This document shows, in pieces, positions 11,518-21,574 of a stretch of 62,000 nt of DNA. The notes beneath the pieces are model-generated. The model saw only the letters and a list, made by a program, of their open reading frames with translations. It did no database searches and was not told where the DNA came from. Both the position numbers and the translations under genes were made by a program. The first letter of the stretch is position 1, and every line of letters starts with the position of its first letter. The stretch covers positions 690,502,083 through 690,564,082 of the forward strand of contig NC_081412.1 in assembly GCF_030272615.1 (NCBI RefSeq). Reading direction: 5' to 3'. The DNA is from Cryptomeria japonica (Eukaryota; Streptophyta; Pinopsida; Cupressales; Cupressaceae).

Positions 11518-12279
11518 TCAGTGAGTAGAAGATAGGGGTAGGACCCCTAACTTACTTCTGTGATACTCAAAAGTGTCCCTTAGTAGTGGCTTGGTGAAGA
11601 TATCTGCTATTTGTTCCTTTGTGCTAACATACTCCAACACCACTTTCTTCTTTTGAGCTTCTTCACTAAGATAATGATATTTGATAGAGATGTGCTTTGT
11701 CTTAGAGTGCATAACATGATTCTTTGAAATGTTAATGGCACTAGTATTGTCATAGAATATAGTTACTGGCTCGGTAACTTTCTCATTTATACCTTCCAAC
11801 AGTTGTTTGATCCATGCTATGTTGGTACAATTCAATGTTGCAACAACATATTGAGCTTCTGTTGTTGACTGTGAAACACATCCTTGTTTCTTGCTAAGCC
11901 AACTCACTAGTCTTTTTCCTAAAAAGAAAGCTCCTCCACTTGTGCTTTTTCTATCAACAATGTTTCCTGCCCAATTAGCATCAGTATAAACTTTTAAATC
12001 AAAATCATCTATTTTCTGATGTACTAAGCCATAATCCTCAGTGCGTTTCAAGTATCTAAAAATTCTCTTGATTGCTGTCATGTGTGTTTCTTTAGGATTT
12101 GCAGAGAATCTTACAACTATACCTACTACATGTGCTATGTCTGGCCTACTGTGAACAACATATTGTAACTTTCCAATCATGGATCGGTAAAGTGTCTCAT
12201 CAACAGATGCAGATTCATCATTCTTTGATAGTTTACAGTTGGTAGTCATAGGAGTACTTACTGGGTTTGAATCCTCCAT
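11518..12279 (-). pseudogene. C1 pol: copia RT C-terminus and RNase H
   Basis: The frame begins MEDSNPVSTPMTTNCKLSK, the typical segment after the copia RT core, and continues with YRSMIGKLQYVVHSRPDIAH. RNase H follows: VYTDANWAGN, DRKSTSGGAFFLG, LSKKQGCVSQSTTEAQYV, FYDNTSAINISKN, HSKTKHISIKYH and ADIFTKPL. The domain is complete, about 250 residues, and free of stops. It is separated from RT by a stop at about 12280. The active-site acidic residues of RNase H (TDANWAG, TEAQY, YDN) are present. Confidence 0.9.
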
Positions 12280-12960
12280 TCAAAATTTCTTCAAGATTTC
12301 CTTTATGTACTTGGATTGATTAATGAAAATCTCATCTTTCATTTGTAGTATCTGTAAACCTATAAAATACTTTATCTCACCGATTAATGACATATCAAAT
12401 TCTTTGCTCATTTCATTTCCAAAGTTCTTACATAGAGAGTCATTCCCACAAAATATAATATCATGAACAAATATGGTTGAGATCAGTATTCCATTTTCAT
12501 CATTCTTCATGTAAATATTGTTGTTTTCACTTGTTCTTATAAAACCAATCTTGATTAAATAAGAGTGCAATCTTTCATACCATGGTCTAGGTGCTTGTTT
12601 CAGACCATATAAAGCTTTGTTCAATTTGCATACCTGATCTTTATTATTGTCTTCATTAAATCCTTTAGGTTGTTCAATAAAAACTTCTTCTAATATACCA
12701 TTCAGAAATGCAGATTTGACATCCATTTGATATACCTTGAAATTCTTGTAAGTAGCATATGCCAACAAAGTTCTTACTCCTTCAAGTCTTGCTATAGGTT
12801 CAAAAGTTTCACCATAATCAATTCCTGCTTCTTGGGCATATCCTTTGCAAACTAGTCTTGCGTTATTTTGAATGACCTCTCCTTTTTCATTTAGCTTGTT
12901 TCTGAAAATCCATTTTGTACTGATTACATTTTTGTCCTTTGGTCTTGGGACCAGTGTCCA
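12280..12960 (-). pseudogene. C1 pol: reverse transcriptase, active site mutated
   Basis: The N-terminal part (about 12770-12960) gives SQDQRTK or, one frame over, KWIFRNKLNEKGEVIQNN and RLVCKGYAQEAGIDYGETF. The fall between frames shows a 1-base shift near 12950. The core shows VYQMDVKSAFLNGILEEVFI, ALYGLKQAPRPWYERL and FVHDIIFCGND. The usual copia motif is [YF]VDD; here the first aspartate is histidine (FVHD), which removes a metal-binding residue. Together with the stop before the RNase H part, this makes the enzyme inactive. Confidence 0.88.
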
Positions 12961-12999
12961 TGTGTCATTTTCTTGATCTGATCAATCTCTTCTATCATA

Positions 13000-14330
13000 G
13001 CATTTATCCAATATTCACTGTTAAATGCCTCTTTCAATATTCTCGGTTAAAATTCAGATATCAGACATGTGTTCTATCTTTGTTTGTTCCTTGTCATCAC
13101 TGGATCATCCTTATCTCCTATAATCTGACTTGGTGCATGATGTCTTCTGACATATTTGGCTAATACAGGCTCTGTATGATCTTCTTCATCACTCGGTAAC
13201 TGGATATTCTCTTCATTTCCTTTTGTATTTTTCTCAGTAGGACTTGTCGGTTGAACATAGACAAATTCATCATAATCTTCTAGTTCCTTGGATTTTCCTT
13301 CATCATTTCTTTTTGCAAATTCATCAATTTTCACATTTGCACTTTCTACTATTTTGTTAGATGATTTGATCAAATATTTAAATGCTTTACTTCTTGAAGA
13401 ATAACCAAGAAATGTTCCTTCTTCAATTTTCTGATCAAACTTGCCATTTCTATCATCCTTGTGTACATAGCATCTACTTCCAAAGATTTTAAAATAACTT
13501 ACATTAGGTTTCTTGTTATACCAGATTTCATATGGTGTCTTCAAAGTACCTTTCTTCAGTTGTACTTAGTTTAGGGTGTAAATTGTAGTGCTTATTGCTT
13601 CTCTCCAAAATGTTTGTGGCACTTTCTTTTCAATTATCAGGGTTCTGGCACAATCCACAATAGATCTGTTTTTTCTCTCAGCTATTCCATTTTGCTATGG
13701 AGTTCTCGGTGCAGAGACCTATCTTTTTATACCATGATCATTGCAGAATAAGTTGAACTCATCAGATGTGAAATCTCCTCCTCTTTCTAATCTAAGACAT
13801 TTCAGTTGTCTCCCTGTTTCATTTTCAACTCTTGCCTTGTACCATTTAAACATTTGAAAAGATTTTGATTTTTCTTTTAAAAACATTACTAACATCATCC
13901 TTGAGTAATCATCCACAAAGAATATGAAATATTTATCACCATAATAACTTTGAACTTTCATAGGACCACAAATATTAGTGTGCACAAGATCTAAAATTCC
14001 CTTAGAAGGGTAAGACTTACTTGTAAAGCTTCATCTTGTCATTTTACCCATCTAGCATCCTCGACACATACCATTGCAAGGTATTTCAAGACTCGGTAGA
14101 CCTCTTACTTGGTGCTTCTTGCATAATTTTATCAGATTATCAAAATTTACATGACCTAACCTTTTATGCCATTAGCAGGTATCATCTATCTTTGAATACA
14201 AACATTTATTCCGAGTTGAGTCAAGGTGAAATGTGTTACCTTTTGTTTGTGTCCCGGTAGCAGCTAACTTTACATGCTTGTGATGAACTTTGACAATTCC
14301 TTTATGAAATTATATTCGGTATCCTGTATT
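13000..14330 (-). pseudogene. C1 pol: integrase, fragmented
   Basis: Two open pieces and broken text between them make up a copia integrase. 13719-13985 reads HTNICGPMKVQSYYGDKYFI, FFVDDYSRMMLVMFLKEK and LRLERGGDFTSDEF. This has the first catalytic aspartate region displaced to HTNICGP, and the second aspartate is seen as GGDF in place of GGEF. 13074-13544 gives TPYEIWYNKKPNVSYFKIFG, GTFLGYSSRSKAFK and the acidic linker towards RT. The text at 14000-14330 holds the GAG-pre-integrase zinc region in several frames. Frameshifts and stops separate all parts. Confidence 0.82.
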
Positions 14331-14336
14331 GTTTAG

Positions 14337-14627
14337 CTATGCTACACTCAACAAATTGTATTTCAAACCTTCAACCCAATAAACATCATTGCATCTTGCA
14401 TTGTCAAGAAGTGTTATGGATCCTTTACCTCTTACCAGACATGGTGCATCATTACCAAATCTTACATAGCCTCCATCATAATCTTCTAGCATAACAAACT
14501 TGTGTTTATCACCTGTCATGTGGTCCGAGCATCCACTATCTATGATCCAAGAATCATTAGTATTTATGTGAGATATAAGGGATTTTTCTTCATACCTTTC
14601 TTCATTTGATCCATCTTTGATAGCCAC
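14337..14627 (-). pseudogene. C1 protease
   Basis: The frame shows DSWIIDSGCSDHMTGDKHKF, with the DSG catalytic triplet of copia aspartic proteases, followed by VRFGNDAPCLVRGKGSITL and VYWVEGLKYNLLSVA. The last part leads into the GAG-pre-integrase domain. It is upstream of integrase on the minus strand, in copia order. The catalytic triplet is intact; the frame is cut from gag and integrase by stops. Confidence 0.88.
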
Positions 14628-14699
14628 ATAAACTACTTCCTCTGTATCAGTTTCATCTGATTTATCATCATTGGATCCCTCATCGGCTATTAAGCATGA

Positions 14700-15621
14700 C
14701 TTTCTATCTCTTCTTCTAAATTCTCAGTGTCCTCTGTAATGATTATCTTTCTGTCTATCATCTCGGTAATCTCTCTTTTCAGTAGAATCTTTGTCAGGAC
14801 AATTAGAAGCCATATGTCCTATCTTATCACAATTGAAACATTTCAAAGGTAGTTTTCCTTTATACTTACCTTTGCCTCTGAGTAACCTTCTAGCTAATAG
14901 TGCTTCAAGCTCTTCTTGCTTTCTAATTTCCTCATACAGTTTATGTACTTCCTCCATCTTCTTGCGAAATCTTTCACTTGCTCCACTATGTTCCCCTTTA
15001 GTGTACTTACTCATTCTATCATTGTAATCATCATGAAAAGAACTAAACGCAGATTCAACTTTATTTACCAATGACCCACTGTTATCAAAGTTACTTAACT
15101 CAAATGCATGTAGCTTACCAATAGTAGCATCTAAAGAAACTCGCATATTAGGTACAGACCTCAATTCTTGATTGCAAAGATGTGGATTACATAGGTAGGT
15201 AGAAGGGTTCTTAACAACTTACTTGTTATATCCTTTTCTTCAATAGTTCCACCTGCTCCTTTGATTTGATTGACAATCTCCTTTAGTCTTGTACTGTACT
15301 ATCCACCTTTTCTCTTTGAACATGTTCATCTCCTCCATACACAGATATGAGCTTGTCCCATATAGCCTTTGCATCATTGCAGCCTTCTAGATCATTAAAC
15401 TCTGAATTGGTCAATGCAGATGTTATTTCAATCATTGCTTGGATATGTTCTTACTTTTCTTTTATCTCTTCCATTGTCCATGGATAGGTGCTTGGTGTGA
15501 TGAAATCATTCTCCAGATAATATAAATCATATTCTCCAACTCTTGTTAGGTGTAGCGTCATCCTTTTCTACCATGTAGAGAAACTTGACTTGTTCAACTT
15601 CGGTGCATCCCTCTTATACAT
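14700..15621 (-). pseudogene. C1 gag with one CCHC zinc knuckle
   Basis: A start codon at 15621 gives MYKRDAPKLNKSSF, a usual way for copia gag to begin, about 50 bases after the PBS. The body is broken by stops to about 15165. The open part 14724-15164 runs from RSVPNMRVSLDATIGKLHAF to the knuckle CFNCDKIGHMASNC (CX2CX4HX4C), which binds packaged RNA. It is followed by a charged stretch with many Asp and Arg. Confidence 0.85.
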
Positions 15622-15672
15622 CTTTGGATCTTTTCCTCAAGTACCTTTAAACTTTTCCTTTCAGAGTCCAAA

Positions 15673-15684
15673 GCTCTGATACCA
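15673..15684 (-). promoter_or_regulatory. C1 primer-binding site (initiator Met-tRNA type)
   Basis: On the minus strand, TGGTATCAGAGC begins two bases after the 5' LTR. It is complementary to the 3' end of plant initiator methionine tRNA, the common copia primer. Confidence 0.93.
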
Positions 15685-15686
15685 AT

Positions 15687-17188
15687 TGATAGTTTTGATA
15701 CTTAAAGATAAGTATAGATGCCAAGCTAATAAGATGAGAGGGGGGGGGGTGAATCATACAAACTTAATCTTCCATAAAAACATCAAATTCAACCTCGGTA
15801 ACATATACTTTAGTAATATAAACAAAACTGCTAAACATGCAAACTCAAAAGCATATAAACATCATAACACTCATAACACCAAATTTAACGTGGAAACCCA
15901 AATAGGGGAAAACCACTGTGGGATTTCGGACCCACTAAGAAATATACTCTTCTAGAGTATTCTCGGTTAAAAGCAAATCATGTTAAAGATTACAAACACA
16001 TTGCTAGATGTGACTCGGTTAAGGGATTTCCCTCAGATCTCTTAGGATCTTCACCTTGTTAGAGGTGACCTTGTTTAAGGATTTCAAACACTCAATCAGA
16101 ATGTCACCTTGCTAGAGGGTTTTACAAATAAGACTATTAAGTCCACTCGGTTAAGAGATTTTCTCTCACTTCACAAAATAACAGTAATTAAAAATCTATC
16201 TGCAACTTCACATCTAAAATGCTAAAGCAGATTCTTATTTGCTTAATACAATATAGACATATAACTAATCTTGTCCATCTTCTGGGATCTATACTCTATT
16301 ATTCAAAATAGATCTTCAAGATTTTGTGCTCGGTAATCACTATGTAGCATCCATGTGCATATACTTGCCCGCATACATTGTTTATCAACAATTCCCTATT
16401 TATAAACAATTCACCAACCACCTAATCTCCTTGATCACATTTCCCATGATCAATCATAGCCATCCAATCTTCAAATTTTGACCAAGTTCAATGTATCCTT
16501 CAATCTGAAAACATTTTACCCTACCTCATAACTTGCATACATTTCTTGGAACTTGTGCTAGGGTATTGCAGTTCAATCTGAGCTATAGATCTTCCTGCCG
16601 ATTTTCCTTTGCCATAGATTCTTTAACAAACTTCATTCATGGCATACCAATCATTTAATCATAGCCAGCTCATCAGCTTCCTTCATTAAATAATGCATGT
16701 AATCATTTAATGTATTCTATTATTACTCGGTTGGAACTCGGTAAATACTAAACTTCACTCGGTAGAAAATATGCCTTCATTAACCAATAGCGATAACCTT
16801 AGGGTTTACCGACTAGGCTCCTTAGGGTTTTACCGACTAGGTTCTTTGCTCGGTAACATAGTATAGTATTAACCTTTCAATCAATAACATATGTAGGATA
16901 TCAAAACAATCTAATCATCATGATCTCATCATTGTCTAGCTCGGTAATAGTTGCCCATTGAATAACTTATTTCTCCCCTTATTCATCATATTCTTTCTAT
17001 GTCTTTTACCGACATCTTTATACTCATCAAATCATACTTCTCAAGATATGGCAACATCATACTAAATTAGAAAATCAATTTCTTGACATCAATGACAAAA
17101 TAATAATGTTAAGACATTAAACATCCTTAATCAGTTATATCCATATAATCATCAACAACCTTCTCAATATCCTTATGAAATGCCAACA
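15687..17188 (-). repeat. C1 5' LTR
   Basis: About 1502 bases running TG (15687) to CA (17188). On the minus strand it starts TGTTGGCATTTCATAAGG. It pairs with the split left LTR. It is followed by TSD CTACT. A polyG run (15740-15748) sits in the AGAGGGGGGGGGTGAATC string common to copia LTR ends. Confidence 0.93.
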
Positions 17189-17193
17189 CTACT

Positions 17194-17928
17194 ATCATCT
17201 ACTATTGGCTGACAAACTGGGAGGTGCTCCCAAGCCCAAACCTGTAAAATAAATACACCTGTAGCTAGGCTTATGCCATCCCTATATACAATCTCATGCA
17301 TCTTGCGATACATATGGGCCAATATACAAGAACCCCAACCTAGTCTCTGAGGGGTCTCCATCAATCTCTCCAGCATCCTGCCCCATCCACACTGGAAACC
17401 CTGCTGTCCTCTATTTGGCATCAGAAAATAGCCGATAAATCCTGCTAGAACACATGCAAGTGAAAAATCCTCACTATATCTTCTCATCATAATGTCCCAA
17501 CTAATGGAACAAGTCAAAATGTCTGGATCCCTAAATACATGTCTAACCACCTATAGTCTAGGTAATAGTGCTGCATCATAATCTACCTTATCCCTAGCAA
17601 AAGGGATACGAAGGATCCTATATACATCCTCGAGAGTGATGGTCATCTCCCCCATTAGAAAATGATACATGTTATGCTCTAAATGGAAACATTCAACCAA
17701 TGCTATGAGCATACTGTGATTCACATGGATATCTGGTAAACCAAGAAGATGAGTCAAACCACATGAATCAATATGAGCCTGATCAACCTCTGATAAATGT
17801 CGTACTAATGTCATCATGGGAGGATAAACGCATCTGAAAAGACAAAAGACAAAAGATAATTCAATAGTTTGTCGTACGAGACAAGATCCTATCTCGCACG
17901 ACAAAACGTGAAACCCGACTTCAAACAT
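17194..17928 (-). pseudogene. G1 antisense PMD gene, 5' half
   Basis: Two minus-strand open stretches, 17551-17928 and 17173-17550, are separated by one stop codon near 17550. Read through, they give the conserved core of a plant-mobile-domain (aminotransferase-like, PF10536) protein: LTHLLGLPDIHVNHSMLIAL, ITLEDVYRILRIPF, FRDPDILTCSISWDI, VLAGFIGYFLMPNRGQQGF and LGWGSCILAHMYRKMHE. C1 interrupts it at IVDDS; the remaining 3' part is at 3725-4986. The G2 copy (30572-31786) reads on through this point as IVDDSRELRQPIIYRYAGY. PMD proteins in host genomes act in silencing and meristem maintenance, but what a retroelement copy does is unknown. The orientation is opposite to pol, so it would need its own promoter. 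Confidence 0.82.
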
Positions 17929-18660
17929 GCCAAAAACTTGAAAAATGAATAAAAAAATTCAAAATTGAGAACATAAAGAGGCTTAAGATTGACCACTTAC
18001 CGCTGGCTCATAGTTTCAGGGTTGATTATGTCATCTCTGGTGCTCAAATCAATCTTCACAAGTAGGGACCACCATTTTCTTTGCAGAAGGCTTTTTGAAT
18101 TTTTAAACCTAGAGGGTTAAAATGATTTGAAAATGACACTTTCCTCCCATATATAGCCAAAACCCTAATTTTTCAACTTGCTCCAATGGACATGAAAATT
18201 GTATCCTTACCTAATTTGCCCATTCTGATTCCATTTTTGGGATCAAAATTAAAATTCAAGATCATTTTGCTAGTCAATTTTACAAAATTTTGACCACTTA
18301 GCGCTTTTCATCAAAAGCTCATTCTTTCTTCAAATTAAACTCAATTTCTCATGAATCAACGCTGAATCTCAATTCAATTTTCATTCTATAAATCAACTTA
18401 TTCTCAATTTCTTATCAATCAATACCAAATTTTCAACAATTCCTCTGAATTATTCTTTCTTCTTAAATAACTTATCATCGCTGAAAATTGCCTATCATCA
18501 TGTACCTTCGTTATCTTTCGATTTCACTCCTAAGGGGGCATACTCATGACCTTATGACCTCACATCTCACATGTCGAGAAACTTTTTCAAATCTTTATCA
18601 AAATTCAAGCAAAAATCTTTTCAACTAAAGACAATCAATCAATTCTTATTGTTAAGGGGC
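17929..18660 (+). other. G1 spacer upstream of antisense PMD gene
   Basis: I see no gene. Near 17870-17900, just inside the PMD frame, are TCGTACGAG and TCGCACGA, related to the TCGTACGA clusters of G2. From 18120 the text is AT-rich, with repeated words such as AATCAATTTCTCAT. If the antisense PMD gene is transcribed, its promoter should lie in this stretch. A plausible TATA element cannot be separated from the AT-rich background. Confidence 0.55.
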
Positions 18661-19197
18661 ATCTCAGCTTCATCACTTCACATCAAGTTGAGATCTCTCG
18701 ATCATCTGAATCAAATCAATCACTAGGGGCATATCAGTTTCAACGCTTCATATCAAGATGATATTTGTCTTTTTTGAATCAATCTCTTAATATTAATTAG
18801 TTTCATCACTTTACACCAAGCTGATTATTCATTTAAACTCAATCAAAAGTTTAAAGAGTATCTTTGATCACACGCTAAATCTAAGCAGGTGTTCAGTTTC
18901 ATCGCATCGAATCAAGCTAGACATTTTATTCTTTGCTCATCATATCTTGATCAATCAAGTTCAAGATCAATTTTTATCTTCGTTCACTGTGTCTAGATCA
19001 ATCAAGTTCTAGATTAGTAAGATCCACTTCTTGATCAATCAAGTTCAAGTTTGATATCTTTTGTTCTCTATCGTTCCTCAATTCAATCAAGTTCGAGATT
19101 GATATTGCTTTAATTAGACTTCATTCAGCTTCATCGCTTTGAATCAAGCTAAACACCTTGCTCTTCATCTGGTTCGTGATCAATCAAGTTCAGAACT
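18661..19197 (+). repeat. G1 array of two interleaved classes of covarying hairpins
   Basis: Class A has a 14-base loop of the type CATCRCTTYRNATC with AAG after it. Copies are at 18661-18694, 18731-18764, 18795-18826, 18889-18924 and 19124-19153. Stems are ATCTCAGCTT/AAGTTGAGAT, AATTAGTTT/AAGCTGATT and so on, mostly paired when G-U pairs are allowed. Class B has a 10-base loop TCAATCAAGT with stems that change completely: ATCTTGA/TCAAGAT (18944-18967), TCTAGA/TCTAGA (18992-19013), CTTGA/TCAAG (19030-19049) and GTTCGTGA/TCAGAAC with one bulge (19172-19196). A weaker copy lies at 19077-19097, and a relative TTTAAACT/AGTTTAAA (18832-18855) has an 8-base loop. Fixed loops with stems that change together are seen directly; any RNA function is inference. 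Confidence 0.8.
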
Positions 19198-19253
19198 GGC
19201 ATCTCCTAGACATCACACATTCTTTGAACCAACTTGCTGCTTGCACATTAATT

Positions 19254-19267
19254 CAAAGAGGGGAAAA
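19254..19267 (+). promoter_or_regulatory. G1 polypurine tract
   Basis: CAAAGAGGGGAAAA lies directly before the 3' LTR start TGTAATACCC. It is the plus-strand primer site and fixes G1's orientation. Confidence 0.88.
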
Positions 19268-19654
19268 TGTAATACCCTAAAAATGGTCATCTAAACCATG
19301 GGCCCCTAATCTTGACAACATCACCAAGGTCCTAACCAAAGGCAATTAAATCAATCTTGAGCACATAATTAATTCTTTAATCACCAAATATCACATGGCA
19401 AATCAATTACTCAATATTAATTAAATATTTATTTAATTAATTGAATCATTCCAAGAATATCATTTTGATCAAATTATCCTACTTTAATTTATTAAATATA
19501 CTTGCATATTTAATTAATTAATAAGTTTGTCATTTAATCATGCAAAAAAAGGAATTAATCTATCACAAGAGAGGAATTAATCACAAAGCAAGAGTTGAAT
19601 TGAAAATAAAATAAAAGAATTGAATTGAGAGAGAAATCAAACTTGAGATATTAT
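19268..19654 (+). repeat. G1 3' LTR, truncated
   Basis: It starts TGTAATACCCTAAAAATGG and matches G2's 5' LTR read from 43543 leftward (TGTAATACCCTAAAATTGG). It stops matching at about 19654, after GAGATATTAT, where the full LTR would go on for about 740 more bases. The cut marks either a deletion or a younger junction with the copia debris that follows. Confidence 0.85.
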
Positions 19655-19972
19655 CAAGTGCATCAAAAGATCTTCAATAAACCTTTGTTGGTAAAACCCT
19701 TACCGGTGACCAAAAGGATTACTAGAACAAATGATAGCTCTTGAGTCATCAAATCCTGAACCAACTGATCGTCATACACATATGAATAGCATGAATGACA
19801 GATCCTAACCAATTCGATAAACCAAAACATACCAAAGCATATTGGATCAATATCATAATCCAACCGCTCTACCGAAACCTACCAAAAATTGGTAAACAAC
19901 CAAAACAGCCAATGTTGCCATCAATGACAAAACATCAATGCAAAACATAATCAATTCCTCCAATTTTCCAAC
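19655..19972 (-). mobile_element. Copia-type LTR fragment
   Basis: On the minus strand the segment begins TGTTGGAAAATTGGAGG at 19972 and contains CATTGATGGCAACATTGGC, as many copia LTR starts do. It runs about 320 bases to the broken G1 LTR. No partner LTR is visible, so the assignment rests on style alone. Confidence 0.4.
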
Positions 19973-19975
19973 AAT

Positions 19976-20343
19976 TGTTGCAAGGTGTGCACCCTTGGTC
20001 TCCTTGTGCTGTGTAGCACAATGCTCAGGTTTGTGACATGGCTTAACCACCTCTTGTGGATTATATAAGTCTAGTGGTTGTATTGGGAATTAACAGGTCA
20101 ATCTTTTGGTGCAACGACAACCACACTTGTAACAAGTTTTATCAGATCTTGGTCATAGGTTCAAACCCCTTGCTTGTGCTAGGGGGTTGTTGCAAGGTGT
20201 GTGCCCTTTTTCTCCTTGTTTTGTGTAGTGCAGCGCTTGAGTTTATGACATGGCTTAACCACCTCCTATGGATTCTATGTCTAGTGGTTGTATCAGGCAT
20301 TAACAAGTTGATCTTTTGGTGCAACGGCAACCACACTCATAAC
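19976..20343 (+). repeat. Direct repeat of about 157 bases, two copies, with a tRNA-like B-box between
   Basis: 19976-20132 and 20187-20343 share TTGTTGCAAGGTGTG, GACATGGCTTAACCACCTC, CTAGTGGTTGTAT and TTTTGGTGCAAC. The link between them holds GGTTCAAACCC (20158-20168), which resembles an RNA polymerase III B-box, and TAAGTCTAGTGG (20065-20076), which could pass for an A-box. The A-to-B distance of about 85 bases is longer than usual for a tRNA-derived SINE. It could be a partly duplicated SINE or an ordinary dispersed repeat; it lies inside or beside the gag debris of C3. Confidence 0.55.
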
Positions 20344-20349
20344 ACCTTG

Positions 20350-21550
20350 CATTAGTCTCACTCTTATTTACCCATGTCTTCTTCATTTGATTCCTAATCT
20401 CATCCACCTTCACTTTTCCTTTATCATTTGTTTGCACATTCTTGTTCTTGTCCGTCAGACCCTTCCTATTCACATTCTTGCTTCTACAGAATCTTGCAAT
20501 GTGACTAGACTTGTTGTAATTGTAGCATACAACATTTCTTTGTCCAAATCTATTACTCACTTGATTTCCTCTTGATGTGCACTGATTAGAAATGTGACCA
20601 AACCTATTGTATGCATAACATCTAATATTCCTTCTATTGAAGAGTTAATCATCACACTTCTGCATTCATTTGACTCATGTTCATACTTATTGCATTTCAA
20701 ACATTGATCAAAGAAAGATGAACCATTATGATTCATTCTACTTCTGCGTTGAATATATTTATAAATAAATTTATTGAAAATAAAGGAATTACCATTTAAG
20801 GATGGATACCTTTGAGCATTAGATTGTCTTACCATAGACTTTCTAGGTTTGTTCTTTTGATTTACTGACTTATGATTGCTTTGACCAAATCTGGGGCTTT
20901 CACCATTGTCAAATCCAAGACCTTTCTTGTTATCTGTGCTCTTCTGGTTTTCAAGCATCATATCAAGTTTAGTTGAGCTAATCTTGAACTTCTCCTTGTA
21001 CCTATTTGCAGTCACAAGTTCATCCCTAAGAATGACAATTTCCTTTCAAGCTCTTCCTCCTAGTGTTTGGATTCTTGCAGGTCAAGCTTCAATTAGTCCA
21101 TCTCACAATAAAGTCTACAACATTCATTAGATCTATCTTTCAAAGAGTGATTAATATTCTCTTAATTCTTCTTTCTTCCTTCAATTTCCTTGGTCAACCC
21201 CATCACAATAGATTCCATCTCATGCTTCATGGATGCATTTTCTTTTGCAAGCTTCTCACATTCTTCTATCTTCTCATTCAAGACTTAACTTAGGTGACAA
21301 TCTTCCATGCTTTTTCTTTCTTTCTATTTCAGCTTCTCACAAAGTTCTTTCCTCTTTTCCCTAGACTTTTTTAGTTTCTCTTTCAATGATTGAATGAAAT
21401 TCTCAACATCCTTAAGACTTCCTTGTGATTCCCAAATTTTGATTTTGGACTAATCAAGATAATTTAGTACAACTAGGAGTTGTTGATCAAGACCATAAAA
21501 ATCCATTGAATAACCCTCCCAGATCTTTCTCAACTTGTTAAACTTCCTTT
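20350..21550 (-). pseudogene. C3 gag: coiled coil plus three zinc knuckles
   Basis: Reading leftward, the text near 21300-21550 gives a Lys/Glu-rich heptad-like stretch in shifting frames. 20557-21015 then reads ISSTKLDMMLENQKSTDNKK and GLGFDNGESPRFGQS, a signature I associate with SIRE-type copia gag. Three knuckle-like motifs follow: CLKCNKYEHESNEC (about 20670-20711; CX2CX4HX4C), CYAYNRFGHISNQC (about 20580-20620; second Cys lost) and CYNYNKSSHIARFC (about 20480-20530; second Cys lost). Frameshifts separate the pieces. The lineage call is tentative. Confidence 0.65.
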
Positions 21551-21560
21551 GAGGAACCAG

Positions 21561-21572
21561 GCTCTGATACCA
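21561..21572 (-). promoter_or_regulatory. C3 primer-binding site (initiator Met-tRNA type)
   Basis: GCTCTGATACCA on the plus strand, so TGGTATCAGAGC on the minus strand, lies two bases from the LTR start TGTTGGAATC at 21575. Confidence 0.88.
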
Positions 21573-21574
21573 AT

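Larger units (their letters stand above)
4992..17188 (-). mobile_element. C1: Ty1/copia element nested in G1, itself split by NA1
   Basis: A minus-strand copia element with two LTRs of about 1.5 kb (15687-17188 as 5' LTR; 4992-6450 plus 11069-11111 as 3' LTR). It has a Met-tRNA-type PBS next to the 5' LTR, gag with a CCHC knuckle, protease, integrase, RT and RNase H in copia order, and a polypurine tract next to the 3' LTR. Its ends are fixed by TSD CTACT. NA1 (6451-11068) sits in the 3' LTR about 43 bases before that LTR's outer-coding end. All coding parts carry stops or frameshifts and the RT active site is mutated, so the copy cannot move itself. Confidence 0.93.
1..19654 (+). mobile_element. 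G1: Tat-lineage Ty3/gypsy element, 3' part, interrupted by C1
   Basis: The element enters the window inside the RT-linked RNase H and runs rightward through a second RNase H, integrase, a spacer, an antisense plant-mobile-domain gene, a hairpin-rich spacer, a polypurine tract and a 3' LTR. The dual RNase H is known as a mark of the Tat lineage (Ogre/Retand-like). The order matches G2 (29112-43543) in reverse orientation, which is the main support for treating both halves as one element. C1 occupies 4992-17188 and splits the PMD gene; removing it and one copy of the TSD CTACT rejoins the gene. The 3' LTR is cut off near 19654, so its far end and any right TSD are missing. The coding parts carry several in-frame stops, so the copy is dead. 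Confidence 0.85.

Noticed and set aside
20142-20336. Opposed ORFs over the duplicated repeat
   Set aside because: They are short, overlap on both strands, and follow the repeat and not any protein family.
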